A DNA stretch of 64,000 nucleotides, from positions 5,946,001 to 6,010,000 of the forward strand of contig JBBBDQ010000350.1 in NCBI GenBank assembly GCA_037127315.1, in the 5' to 3' direction. The notes below the pieces were generated by a model. It saw only the letters and a list, made by a program, of their open reading frames with translations, made no database searches and had not been told where the DNA came from. The position numbers and the translations under genes are program-made. The DNA comes from Ascarosepion bandense (Eukaryota > Mollusca > Cephalopoda > Sepiida > Sepiidae). Each line of letters begins with the position of its first letter. Position 1 is the first letter of the stretch. Shown here piece after piece: positions 55,447 through 64,000 of the stretch.

Positions 55447-55698
55447 TCATTCAATAAATTACGAGTGTTATTAATATATGCACTTACAATAGAAAGATTA
55501 TTACCAGGTCAGTCTCACTTGCTTGTATAAAGAGTTAAATTTTTACTGGATGCTGCATAGTTGTAGCCTTGTGTCAGTCCAAACAGTGCTTAGTAAAATA
55601 AAAAAAATATCTGTGGAATATGTCTATATTTGTGAGATGAGGTAGTATTTACAGTATTTACATTATTCGAACTATTGTCCTCATCTTTGTTGCCCTCT

Positions 55699-55742
55699 GT
55701 ACGACGTTTCGGTCGTTGTACCCTCCGGCCTTCTTTAGGTGC
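55699..55742 (-). ncRNA. Hammerhead-like motif, core altered
   Basis: CTAAAGA (G5 lost), stem II GGCCG...CGACC, GAAA, palindrome ACGT, triplet GTC. G5 loss predicts inactivity. Confidence 0.45.
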
Positions 55743-55966
55743 TAGGAATTTTGAACCGAACACTTGAGTGGATATAGACGTTGGTTAGTTCCTGTAACTT
55801 GACCCAAATTGTTGTGAGTTCAATACTAGGCTACAGCAGTGGTGAACAAGTAACTTACAGGGTTAGAGGGAGATAACTCATGAACACCAAAAGAGGAATT
55901 ACTACGCAAGAAATGGAGCTCATATACCCCAGTGATTGTAATAAAGGGTTCGGTTCAAAATCTCTA

Positions 55967-56010
55967 GCACCTGAAGAAGGCCGGAGCGTACGACGGTCGA
56001 AACGTCGTAC
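55967..56010 (+). ncRNA. Hammerhead-like ribozyme
   Basis: Stem I GCAC/GTAC (3 of 4 pairs); core CTGAAGA; stem II GGCCG...CGGTC; GAAA; palindrome ACGT; triplet GTC. Core complete. Confidence 0.6.
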
Positions 56011-56084
56011 AAATGGCAGCAAAGCTGTGGACAATAGTTCGAATAATGTAAATACTGTAAATCTGTGGAGTTCTTTTTTTTTCA

Positions 56085-56578
56085 AAAGCTAAGCAGAGTA
56101 GTAAAAAATGAAAAAAAAATCGCGAGAAATGAGAAAAGATAAATTAAACTGTTACTTGATATCTGTCCACCTGTATGACGGCGAGTGCTGAACAATCAAC
56201 TTAAAAGTGAAGAAGACACTTGAGACAGCAGAAATTTGGCTCTTCAGAAGGATACTGAGGATACCGCGAACTGAACACGTGAGTAACAACGAATTTTTAG
56301 AGAAAATGCAAACCAAATTATATTTAACAACAGGAATTGAGAGTGGCGGTTTCTGGAGCACGTCAGAAACAAGATCTTGGAGTATCTGATACTAACAAGG
56401 CAGATGAAAGGCAAGAGAAACAGGGGGCAATAACGTTTAGTGAGCTGGAGTAAATGGATGAAGGAAGAAGTTTTAGGAGAAATAACAGAAAGACAAAATG
56501 TAGTAATAGTTAAAAGGGACAGGAAGCTGTGGAGAGCTATTATCGGTATGTCCCGAGAGCTCACGGTACATAAAAAAC
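56085..56578 (+). mobile_element. RTE LINE 3' region, heavily decayed
   Basis: acttgagacagcagaaattt, ggataccgcgaactgaacac, gtgagtaacaacgaa and gacaggaagctgtggagagc align with the RTE C-terminal coding region. No long frame. Confidence 0.75.
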
Positions 56579-57423
56579 GGCATATTCGGAATAAAACACG
56601 GTAGATCTTTGATTTTTCTTGGACTCGAAAATGTCATTAAGGAAGTGACTTTTAGGGGTTTCAATGTATTGGGATTGTGAATTGGTAACAGAAAGAAAAT
56701 TCCAATCACGGTGTTGTAGTTTTGTTTGATCGTTTGATGTCGACATGTAGAAAGTATCGACCCTAAGTATCGACCCTAAGTATCGACCCTGATGAACAAT
56801 TGGGTCTGTTGTTTCATGTCATTGACAATTGACGTCCTGAAAAAAAGGAAAAAAATGCACTGTTTCTTCGATAAACGACTGATTTACTTGAAAAGATCAA
56901 CCGAACATTTAATATAAAGCAAATATCATTCGTGCAAACATGTTTGTAGAGTACACCATTTAAATAAAGAAAGAAATAAAAAACAGACAATTCAATCAAT
57001 TCGTTTGATGATCTATTTCAAATTGTGGAATGTTATATTTTATAATTTTTTTTTTTTTTGACAATAAATTATGGGTAAATGTTTCAAAATATGGCGTCAC
57101 CAATGGCAAGTTGTCTTTTTAGATAAAGGGTTTAGGAAATTACAAATATTTGGACAATTTTTGCCAATATTTCTTATTTATCTTTCGGTTTTCACTTTGT
57201 TTTATTTTCATATTTTGTTAGTTTTAATGCGATAGGGAGCAGTAACAAATAATGGCGAATTGATCTAAACATTCTTAAAAACAACTCAAGCGTACAAATT
57301 ATAGATATTGCTAAATACATTATGTGTGTACACGAGAATGAATTACTCTAGTTAACTACCAATGCTGAATAAAATAAATCAAAATAATGAGACTGTAAAA
57401 AAGGAACCAACCTCATCAAGGCA
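56579..57423. other. Unassigned stretch with a 14-bp triple repeat
   Basis: agtatcgaccctaa occurs three times near 56752-56790. No gene or repeat family otherwise. Confidence 0.5.
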
Positions 57424-57737
57424 TTATTCAGTCAGTTAAGTACCATATGTGATACAAGCTTGGGCGAACATGTGTCGAAAGAGACATGACTGACTGAATA
57501 GAAGACTTTCCCAGCACTAGTTTGCCATTACTTTCTGTAGTTGACTGATTGCCAACCAAGATTATAGAACCCAATCTGTACTGATATTTAACCCAAAGAA
57601 GAGGGAGAAGAGATGGATTAATACCTTTCCCAGAGGTATTTGCGCGAAAGTAAATGCAACGAATTCAACTGGAATTCGAACTCGGCTCCCCGATTTCTAG
57701 TTCCGAGGTGATATTCACTGCTCCACAACGCACATCT
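57424..57737 (-). mobile_element. SINE family A, full length
   Basis: Minus strand: head tgcgttgtggagcagtgaat, B box gagttcgaattccag, tail with the atgtctctttcgacacat hairpin. Confidence 0.88.
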
Positions 57738-58189
57738 ATACGGCATAATTACTTGTCTTTGATATTAAACTGTAATACATACCAGGCTCGATAGCCACTC
57801 AAGATAGAAGGGTTCTGGTATTTAGAATGGTTATAATAAATTAGGTGCAGGTTATGAATGAAATAAGATGTGGTAGAAAGGGAAGATTATGGAGGATAGA
57901 TAACATCTGACGCTTGACTGAAGAAGTCAAGATTTAAAATGTCCAGGGAAGCATCTTAGAAGGAGTCACAAATAACAGTTTATGTGGGGGAGGAGTTCTA
58001 TTAATGGAACTTTTCCCTAAATTTAGAAGAAATAGGATTTTCCGATAACATAGAAGACGCATGGCGTGTCCTATCTGTAAACGTCTAAGAAATTGGTCGG
58101 TTGGTTTGTTTTCTATGGCTTACCAACCATTTGAAGGTTATTTAAATCCAGAAAATATTTTTAGATTGTGAGAATGGTTTAATGATACA
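57738..58189. other. Unassigned stretch
   Basis: No recognised feature. Confidence 0.45.
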
Positions 58190-58436
58190 AATCTTACTAA
58201 TTAATACATACCTGGGGAGAGAAGTGATGGATGCATACCTTTCCCACGTTAGTGAATATAACGAATCCGACTGGAATTGGAACACGGCTCCTTGGTTAAC
58301 AATTCCAAGCTATTATCCATTACACCACTCGAACAACCCAGCGGTTTCCCATCTAGTACTGACCAGGTCCAACGCTGCTTAACTTCGGTGATCGTACGAG
58401 AATCAGGGTTTCAAACTGATGAGGCCGTAAGCTAGG
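58190..58436 (-). mobile_element. 5S rRNA-tRNA composite SINE
   Basis: Minus strand: 5S-like module (58338-58434: agcttacggcctcatcag, gatcaccgaagttaagcagc, gacctggtcagtactagatg) passes directly into a tRNA-like SINE head (gagtggtgtaatggataata, B box gtgttccaattccag). No spacer at the junction. Confidence 0.7.
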
Positions 58437-58895
58437 TCTAAACTAGTAAAAATTAAAGAATGATGTTCATTTAAACATTTGTCATGGAAATAGCTACAGA
58501 GAAGCGATGAGCTTAAAACGTTGATAATTTGGCAGTAAGTTTACAGTGGATAGAGAAAGTCTTCCCCAAAAAGCTCGTTTACACGATTTTGATTCCTATC
58601 AAGACTATAAAGGAAGTATTGAACAGCCTCAACTCAGAAAAGATAGTAAGACTCAATATTTGGTTTAATCTAATTCTTGTCATGGTATAAAAACTCAAGA
58701 AATTCCTGGAACGATAAAATGAAACAATCATTTTTCTAGCAGCTTTCATAATGAGTTCCATTTGGTGAGGATTGAACTGTGTCAGGGAGCACATTTTTGT
58801 CCCAACTATAGTCAACTAAATAAAAAAAAAAACAAACAACGCGCTTGTGCAAAACTTAAAACGGCGACAATTTACCCATCGCACCCTCTCTCCTT

Positions 58896-58899
<4 letters not shown>

Positions 58900-58939
<40 letters not shown>
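58900..58939. repeat. (TG)n microsatellite
   Basis: Pure tg run. Confidence 0.98.
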
Positions 58940-58940
<1 letters not shown>

Positions 58941-59084
58941 TTTCATTAAAAATGAGTGAAAAATTACTACAGTTAATTTCATTAATTGACTATCTAATTT
59001 AACTCCAATGTTCACACCGCTACTCCAACAGTTTCATTTATCGTACTCCTCATGTGTGAAACTCCCTTCCGTTTCCTTGCTTCC

Positions 59085-59240
59085 CTGATAGTTAAGTGAT
59101 AGCTTGGGCGAGTATGTCTGTTACGATCAATTTCTTTCTACGGTTGCTGGTTGCCAACCAAAGCTATGGAACCCAATTTGTTCTGCCATTCAACCCATAG
59201 ATAGACGGAGACAATGGATTAATAACTTTCACAAGGGTAT
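59085..59240 (-). mobile_element. SINE family A, degenerate 3' part
   Basis: gttgccaaccaaagctatgg and cccaatttgttctgcc match family A on minus. Head absent. Confidence 0.65.
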
Positions 59241-59242
59241 AT

Positions 59243-59395
59243 AAATTGTGAATTTGGGCAATAATCCCTCTTGTATACAAATACACAATTATTGAATTAC
59301 ATGAACCGGCAGTCAACAAAGAAAATAACCTCAGTAGTTTGTCAGTCGTTTTAATGAAACATGTATGAAAGAGGGATTAATGCCCAAATACATAA

Positions 59396-59401
<6 letters not shown>
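59243..59401. repeat. Inverted repeat
   Basis: Arms tgggcaataatccctcttg and gagggattaatgcccaaata lie about 90 bp apart. It ends at a (TA)n run (59402-59426). Possibly a foldback or pLTR remnant. Confidence 0.6.
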
Positions 59402-59426
<25 letters not shown>

Positions 59427-59481
59427 GGAAAAACTACTAAAAAGTTGTAAGTTAAAAATGTATTTTTTGACAGTATTTATT

Positions 59482-59517
<36 letters not shown>

Positions 59518-59523
<6 letters not shown>

Positions 59524-59559
59524 ATATTTCAGACCGGCCTCGGCCTTTCATCAGAAACA
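59518..59559 (-). ncRNA. Hammerhead ribozyme adjoining (TA)n
   Basis: Stem I TGTTT/AAATA (with one G-U); core CTGATGA; stem II AGGCC...GGTCT; GAAA; palindrome ATAT; cleavage nucleotide C. The stem I 3' arm lies at the edge of the (TA)n run 59490-59520. Core fully consensus. Confidence 0.65.
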
Positions 59560-59859
59560 AATGATTTTAAAATATAAGTGGACATTAAAGTTAGCATCCA
59601 ACTGCGACAGTCTGTTTCATGCTTATAAACAATCGTCATGTCTGACGATTGCATATAAACATTATTGACTTCAATGACCACTTTTATATTTATATAGGCT
59701 CTATCTATGACATTGATATTTTTAACCTGTAAATATAGCATACTTTTAAAAAAATATATATATATATTATTATTATTATTATTATTAACAATATTTCTTA
59801 CCGTACTTACTTTCATCATGACATTGATAATTTTAACACGTAAATATAGCATACTTTAA

Positions 59860-59865
<6 letters not shown>
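59560..59865. other. Repeat-derived spacer
   Basis: Two similar blocks, tgacattgatatttttaacctg and tgacattgataattttaacacg, are about 115 bp apart with an (ATT)n run between. A perfect hairpin (aatcgtca...tgacgatt) is at 59625-59655. Confidence 0.45.

Positions 59866-59909
<44 letters not shown>
59866..59909. repeat. (TA)n microsatellite
   Basis: Pure ta run. Confidence 0.98.
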
Positions 59910-59914
<5 letters not shown>

Positions 59915-61065
59915 ATGATAGTTTAGAACATAGACAAATTATTATCTACTACAAAGTGTACATTTTGTTTCGACATTGAAATGACAATATCTCATCAGGT
60001 AGTGTGGAAAGGAATGGAAATTCTTTTTCTTATATTTGGCGAATTGTGTGTGAGATGTAGGTGGGGTGGGAGATAGGGGAATAAGAGTTGTAAATTGTTA
60101 GTTAGAATTTGAACGAAAAGAGGGAAGATGTAAGGGATAGAGTTGATTAATGAACGTGTTGAAAATTTTTTAGACAGATTTAACTTTAGAATATAAGGTA
60201 TGGTCCTTACAGGTGTTATTCTGAGTTCTTTGGGTTTAATAAAAGGAGAAAATAAGGAAATGTATATGGGGCGAGGGGGAGTAGGAGTGGATGCGAAAAA
60301 GTGGGAGTAGGGATTGCTATTTGGTGAATCTATCTTTATTAGTGAATTATACGACTACAAATATTTTTGTATTTAAACTTAGTTTTTATAATTAATCTAA
60401 TTTTGTATATTTAACCTTAATTTAAAATCTGGGAAAACTCTTTTTTATATAAAACTTTAAATTAGATCACAGTTTGTGGTATGAAATAAAGGTAAAATTT
60501 GAGGTAAAAGCGTTGTTAATATTATAAAGGTTTATCGTTTCTAGGGATCCTAACTTTGGCTTTTGTAGTCTTTAACATGATTGTAAGGTTATTTGTTTAA
60601 TGTGTTAGCAGTTTACTGTGGTTTCATGCCTCTTGTTTATTAGTATGTTGCTATTCATGTATTTAATGATTTTCATTTTTTCTTGAAGACAAAGGAAACA
60701 TGGTTCTTTTATCGATTTAAATGTTCTGGACTGTTTGAGGATTTTCCATTTAAGTTTAGGTGTTTTATTTTCGTTTTTTAACTTCCCAAAATACTTAGAA
60801 AGTGATGTCATATTTTGTTTGTTCTTGTTATTAAAGGATGAGAGGTGATTGTAAAAGCGCTTTTTAAAAAATGTAGGATTCTACATGGATGCAATCGAAC
60901 ACATATATACCAGGTGTTTTGTTAAGCATTTATTAGGTATGGGGTATTGGTTCGGGTTTCTACAGTTACAAAGGTTATTATTATGGGGCAGACTGTCATG
61001 ATTGTTGGAGTTATTTTTGTTGTATGCTTTTAATATTTTATTGTTATGTAATTTAATTATTTTTT
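59910..61065 (-). mobile_element. Penelope-like element: GIY-YIG relic, 3' UTR and hammerhead
   Basis: Minus-strand order: LCNCRNPNQYPIPNKCLTKH, LVYMCSIASM (linker and GIY half), then FFKKRFYNHLSSFNN, MTSLSKYFGKLKNENKTPKL, KWKILKQSRTF, CFLCLQEKMKIIKYMNSN and INKRHETTVNC (frame 60605-60811). The 3' UTR to 60060 and a hammerhead follow. The YIG tripeptide is deleted. Same family as 27762-29880. Confidence 0.85.
59946..60002 (-). ncRNA. Hammerhead ribozyme, type I
   Basis: Stem I CTAC/GTAG (4 pairs); core CTGATGA; stem II GATATTG...CAATGTC; GAAA; stem III ACAAA...TTTGT; triplet GTA. Stem I differs from the 4795-4850 copy by compensatory changes. Confidence 0.82.
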
Positions 61066-61117
61066 TTTTTTGAATTCTTGGAGGTATTTCTTACGGTACT
61101 TACTTTCTTCTTGTTGC

Positions 61118-61530
61118 TTAGGGAAACGACGAGGGTTTGGAGAAGATGGACACAAGAAGAAAATTGATAGTTAAAATCAGGAAAAGATACCTGAAGATTT
61201 TTGGACATTTAATGAGGAAGCATTAGCAACCTACTGCGGGATAATCTTCTGCCCAGTCAGTCATGTCTCTTTCGAGACATGATCGCCCAAGCGTGTATCA
61301 CGTATGACACTTAACTGACTGAATGAGGAAAGTGGGTTTGGAGAATCCGATGCTCATGTGACAGATAGAGAAGAAGAGAGAAAGGAGAAAACAACGCATG
61401 ACGTACTTGATGAATTTAAGCAGATGGATGATGGAGTGTGGATTGAGTGGGATAACAGGAGAAGGGGCATTAAGAGCGACAAGGGATAGGAAGATGTGGA
61501 AGGCCATGATCGCTAACGCTAACACAAAAA
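61118..61530 (+). mobile_element. RTE LINE 3' region with a nested SINE
   Basis: Frame pieces: RRKLIVKIRKRYLKIFGHLMR, then after the SINE RRKQRMTYLMNLSRWMMECG-like, ITGEGALRATRDRKMWKAMI. Interrupted at 61220-61321 by a SINE A fragment with a target-site duplication. Confidence 0.85.
61220..61321 (+). mobile_element. SINE family A 3' fragment inserted in RTE
   Basis: Starts within the body (gcattagcaacctactgcgg) and ends cacttaactgactg. Flanked by aatgaggaa at 61211-61219 and 61322-61330, a 9-bp target-site duplication. The fragment was therefore truncated when it inserted. Confidence 0.9.
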
Positions 61531-61797
61531 CTACTTCAACAATTACAATTGATATAAAACGACATTGTGTATCTTCCCCAACAAAGCTTGTGAATTTTTT
61601 CTAGCAAATGGCAATTCTTTTTCCTTTCAATTCACTACGTAGTCAGAACGATTTAATTTGTTTCCCCGTACCATACATGTAAAGAACATTAAATACTAAT
61701 TTCTAATACTAATTTCTAATCTAATATTTTACAAATGTAAAATTCTCAATGTTGCAATTATGCAAAGAGAATGTCATCTGCAGACAAGAACAGCTTT

Positions 61798-61801
<4 letters not shown>

Positions 61802-61840
<39 letters not shown>
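61802..61840. repeat. (TA)n microsatellite
   Basis: Pure ta run. Confidence 0.98.
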
Positions 61841-61974
61841 TTTCGTTGAATAATATAGACAAGTTTTCAAGTTTTGTCTATTTATTTTGTGTAGGATCCT
61901 TTCTTATAATCTGATAAACTTGATAGTGCTATCGTTAAAAGACGACAAGAAATCGCAGTAATTGTTGATTTTTT

Positions 61975-62045
61975 TTATCGGGTCTGAGCTTTCGGCTTAC
62001 ATAAGCCATTATCAAAGAATGAACATTTAATATATAGGGAACATA
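61975..62045 (-). mobile_element. Penelope-like 5' flank with hammerhead-like motif
   Basis: Minus strand matches the 7.9- and 37.8-kb units around the ribozyme (tggctta.gtaagccgaaagc). Downstream sequence is lost. Confidence 0.5.
61983..62018 (-). ncRNA. Hammerhead-like motif with U3/A8 core
   Basis: Stem I TCT/AGA; core TTGATAA; stem II GGCTT-ATGT-AAGCC; GAAA; palindrome AGCT; cleavage nucleotide C. Relative to 7902-7937, positions 3 and 8 changed together (C-G to U-A). Confidence 0.55.
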
Positions 62046-62257
62046 GAACATTTAAATTATTAACAAAGTGGAATTAAACAAAGAAAATTAAACCAAAGAG
62101 ACATGTCCATTTTTAACGTGGCGGATGGCCGCAGACGGTGACAAAATGGTGGTGGTGTGGTTCTTGGTCATATGAGGGTATAGTGGCATGAGGGGATTGG
62201 TCTGCGAGCTGCTACTACTATGGGTAGAGGGGGTAAGCGTAGTTACTAAAAACGACC

Positions 62258-62340
62258 TAAAAAAGGAATAAAAATAAAGGTCGCTCCTTTAAAAGAGAAA
62301 ATTTAAAGGAGCGACCGTTATTTTTATTCGTTTATTTAGG
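62258..62340. repeat. Long near-perfect palindrome
   Basis: ggaataaaaataaaggtcgc + tcctttaaa, an 8-nt loop, then tttaaaggagcgacc + gttatttttattcg. The arms pair over about 30 bp with a single mismatch or bulge. Confidence 0.9.
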
Positions 62341-62374
62341 TTTTTGAGATTCTCATCCGGGTAATATCCTTTCT

Positions 62375-62579
62375 TAAATAAAGACGGAAGCTGACGATGG
62401 TTCACCTGAAATAGGCCTACACTTCCGATTTACCATGAAATAACGTGTCTGTCTTAATTTTTCTTATATTTGCTCTATATGTATTTATATGCATATATGT
62501 TTAGAGCTCTCTTAGTGAGTTATCCTACCACTGTATGTACAGGATACTCCTTTGGATTCTTCTATACCCACACTGCATG

Positions 62580-62581
<2 letters not shown>
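62375..62581 (+). mobile_element. Penelope/hammerhead repeat unit (second copy)
   Basis: Near-identical to 13840-14046 and also ends at a (TA)n run (62582-62620). Contains the stem I partner cttccgatttac that copy 1 lacks. Confidence 0.7.
62385..62427 (+). ncRNA. Hammerhead-like ribozyme with palindromic stem III
   Basis: Stem I CGGAAG/CTTCCG, 6 perfect pairs; core CTGACGA; stem II GGT-TC-ACC; GAAA; palindrome-like TAGGCCTA; cleavage nucleotide A. U16.1 is C here (U in the 13.9-kb copy), so the A15.1 pair is lost. Confidence 0.65.
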
Positions 62582-62621
<40 letters not shown>

Positions 62622-62624
<3 letters not shown>

Positions 62625-62701
62625 CTCCCGACCACGAATGACCAACAGTCTAGACGAAGTCAAATAAAATGAGTGTTGGTAATTCGTGATCGAGAGGTCT
62701 A
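62622..62701. repeat. Inverted repeat next to tRNA-like sequence
   Basis: agacctcccgaccacgaatg and accaaca pair with tgttggt, aattcgtgatcgagaggtct around a loop of about 24 nt. Confidence 0.8.
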
Positions 62702-62778
62702 AGACGCGCCAGATCAATAAGGTGGCGTTCCCTATTTTGATAGGGGTCGCAGGATTGAATCCTGCCGAAAGACACAGA
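62681..62778 (+). pseudogene. tRNA-Leu-like sequence
   Basis: D-arm-like gatcgagaggtctaagacgc, long variable arm CCCTA...TAGGG, perfect T stem GCAGG/CCTGC with B box ggattgaatcc, and an acceptor-like ccgaaagac end. The anticodon arm is degraded. Probably a tRNA-derived repeat; its 5' part is one arm of the inverted repeat at 62622-62701. Confidence 0.5.
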
Positions 62779-62804
62779 TTTTCGTAACAAAATTTTTCGT
62801 AACT

Positions 62805-62905
62805 AATCAGGCCGGTAGAAATAAATATACTGTTTGATTAAAAACAGATAATCGACTCAAATTCGAGTATCGATTAAAAATAATGTTCATACAAATAATT
62901 TCAAT
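62805..62905 (+). repeat. Dispersed repeat, paralogue of 53230-53345
   Basis: See 53230-53345. Follows the tRNA-like unit by about 25 bp in the same orientation. Confidence 0.6.
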
Positions 62906-63157
62906 AATTTCAATAGGTCGGTTGTTATACCATTTCGTTAATCTTCGGGATTTCCCGTAACAATATATATAAACTCTTAGTTGTTGCAACCATAGCTAGC
63001 CATTAATAACAGAGTAGCACCACTTACTGTCAGTATCTGTGTTGTGTTTCCAGGATTAAAACTAAGCAGTTACAGTAATGTCATCTACTGATCGACGTTT
63101 GAACTTCCAGACCCATGTGGTGTTCCAAATTTGTTCCAAATTTGTTCCATCCCGGAA

Positions 63158-63343
63158 ATTTCCCTCCAGTTAAGGGTTAAATAACAGGACAGATTGTGTT
63201 GTTTAGCATTGGTAGACAACCAGTCTACCGCAGTAAGTAATGGCAACCTACTGCTAGAAAATTTTCTGCCCAGTCAGTCATGTCCCGAGAGGGACATGAT
63301 CGTCTAAGCGTGTATCACGTATGGCAATTAACTGACTGAACCT
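63158..63343 (+). mobile_element. SINE family A, 3' two-thirds
   Basis: From ccctccagttaagggttaaa to cagtctaccgcagtaag and the tail. The hairpin is CATGTCCC-GAGA-GGGACATG, with a compensatory change relative to other copies. Confidence 0.88.
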
Positions 63344-63505
63344 TTGCAAGATAGTAAACAGCACCATTTTATCCAGATTTATAACGTCAAAAGATGATCG
63401 AATTTATCAGAATATCTACACCCCAAACGCAGTACCTTGGTCAAAATTATTGTTGTTCTTCATAGCGTTGCAATTTTATTTTCCTCTGTGTATATTATTA
63501 ATGAA

Positions 63506-63812
63506 ATATGCGTTGTGGTGCAGTGGATATCGGCTCAGAACGACAAATCGGAAAACCGAGTTCGAACTCCAGTTGAATTCATGGCATTCACTTTTGCACA
63601 AATCCCCTTGGGAAATGTATTAATCCGTCTCTTCCCTCCAGTTATGGGTTAAGTAATAGAAAAGATTGGGTTCTATAGTCTTGGCTGGCAACCAGTCTAC
63701 CACAGAAAGCAATGGCAACTTACTGCAGAATAATCAACTGCCCAGTTAGTTATATCTCTTTCGAGACATGATCGCCCAAAGCGTGTATGACACTTAACTG
63801 ACTGACTGATAT
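63506..63812 (+). mobile_element. SINE family A, full length
   Basis: Head tgcgttgtggtgcagtggat, B box gagttcgaactccag, full body, tail to cacttaactgactgactg. Hairpin atctctttcgagacat. Confidence 0.9.
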
Positions 63813-64000
63813 TGTAAAGATCTGTGTCTTTTTCATTATAACACAATCAACTCAGCACATCGTAGCAAAGATTTAGGTGAAAATAATGTTTTTGAAATTC
63901 TCTACCTGAAAGAAAAAAGTAATATTAATGTTAACATAATATAGAAATCGTGGCACAAAACCAAAATAGGATATAGGAAGCCTTGTCTTCAATCTGTTTT

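Larger units (their letters stand above)
55645..56065. mobile_element. Inverted-repeat hammerhead element, second copy
   Basis: Arms 55645-55760 and 55940-56065 are inverted copies (tacattattcgaactattgt against aatagttcgaataatgtaaa; ggttc and gaacc ends). Outward hammerhead motifs are in both arms. The 180-bp centre is unrelated to the centre at 16.74 kb. Confidence 0.7.

Noticed and set aside
56785..56830. CTGATGA at 56.79 kb as a hammerhead
   Set aside because: No GAAA at the required place after the stem.
59590..59660. GAAACAGACTGTC motif (minus strand; also near 16.45 kb) as the 3' half of a hammerhead
   Set aside because: The upstream CUGANGA is missing or altered at an invariant position. 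Noted only as possibly related Penelope sequence.

Overview
The window looks like repeat-rich intergenic (or very long intronic) DNA from a metazoan, most probably a coleoid cephalopod such as an octopus. It is AT-rich and full of long TA, TG/CA and GATA arrays. It carries many tRNA-derived SINEs, RTE-clade LINEs, Penelope-like elements, Helitrons and mariner/Tc1 relics, a mix I associate with octopus genomes. The species call is inference; no sequence comparison was possible. I see no convincing host protein-coding exon. Nearly every longer open frame is a fragment of a dead transposon or a translated microsatellite.

Layout. 0-5 kb: SINE, LINE and mariner relics, a higher-order tandem array built from a SINE, and a large GATA array. 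4.6-14.3 kb: Penelope-derived inverted repeats with hammerhead ribozymes, SINE-like units that end in a hammerhead, a deleted mariner with both termini, a 5S-tRNA composite and a Penelope endonuclease relic. 14.7-27.2 kb: several decayed RTE copies, tandem repeats of 186 bp and 44/43 bp, a Helitron, a nearly complete 5S-like unit and a probable LTR. 27.2-32.2 kb: a Tc1 relic, the best Penelope reverse transcriptase/GIY-YIG relic with two hammerheads, a separate well-formed hammerhead, and a second Helitron. 32-42 kb: paralogous repeats that show an empty insertion site, convergent RTE copies, a third Helitron, a tRNA-like tandem array and another GIY-YIG relic. 42-51 kb: several SINEs, a 118-bp LINE-derived tandem array and the longest RTE copy (endonuclease plus reverse transcriptase, 2.4 kb). 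51-64 kb: a fourth and fifth Helitron, an RTE-mariner chimeric frame, more Penelope/hammerhead units and full-length SINEs.

How the parts relate. Autonomous-type enzymes are all broken, so mobilisation of these copies must have been in trans or in the past. RTE copies end in AAG/GAA runs. SINE family B shares its 3' tail with a LINE family whose C-terminal peptide remains at three loci. Penelope 3' regions and a tRNA-promoter SINE-like family both carry hammerhead ribozymes, giving about 21 hammerhead-like motifs in 64 kb. The strongest leads are (1) the tRNA-promoter/hammerhead SINE-like family, (2) hammerheads with a paired C3-to-U and G8-to-A core change, and (3) 5S rRNA-tRNA composite units.
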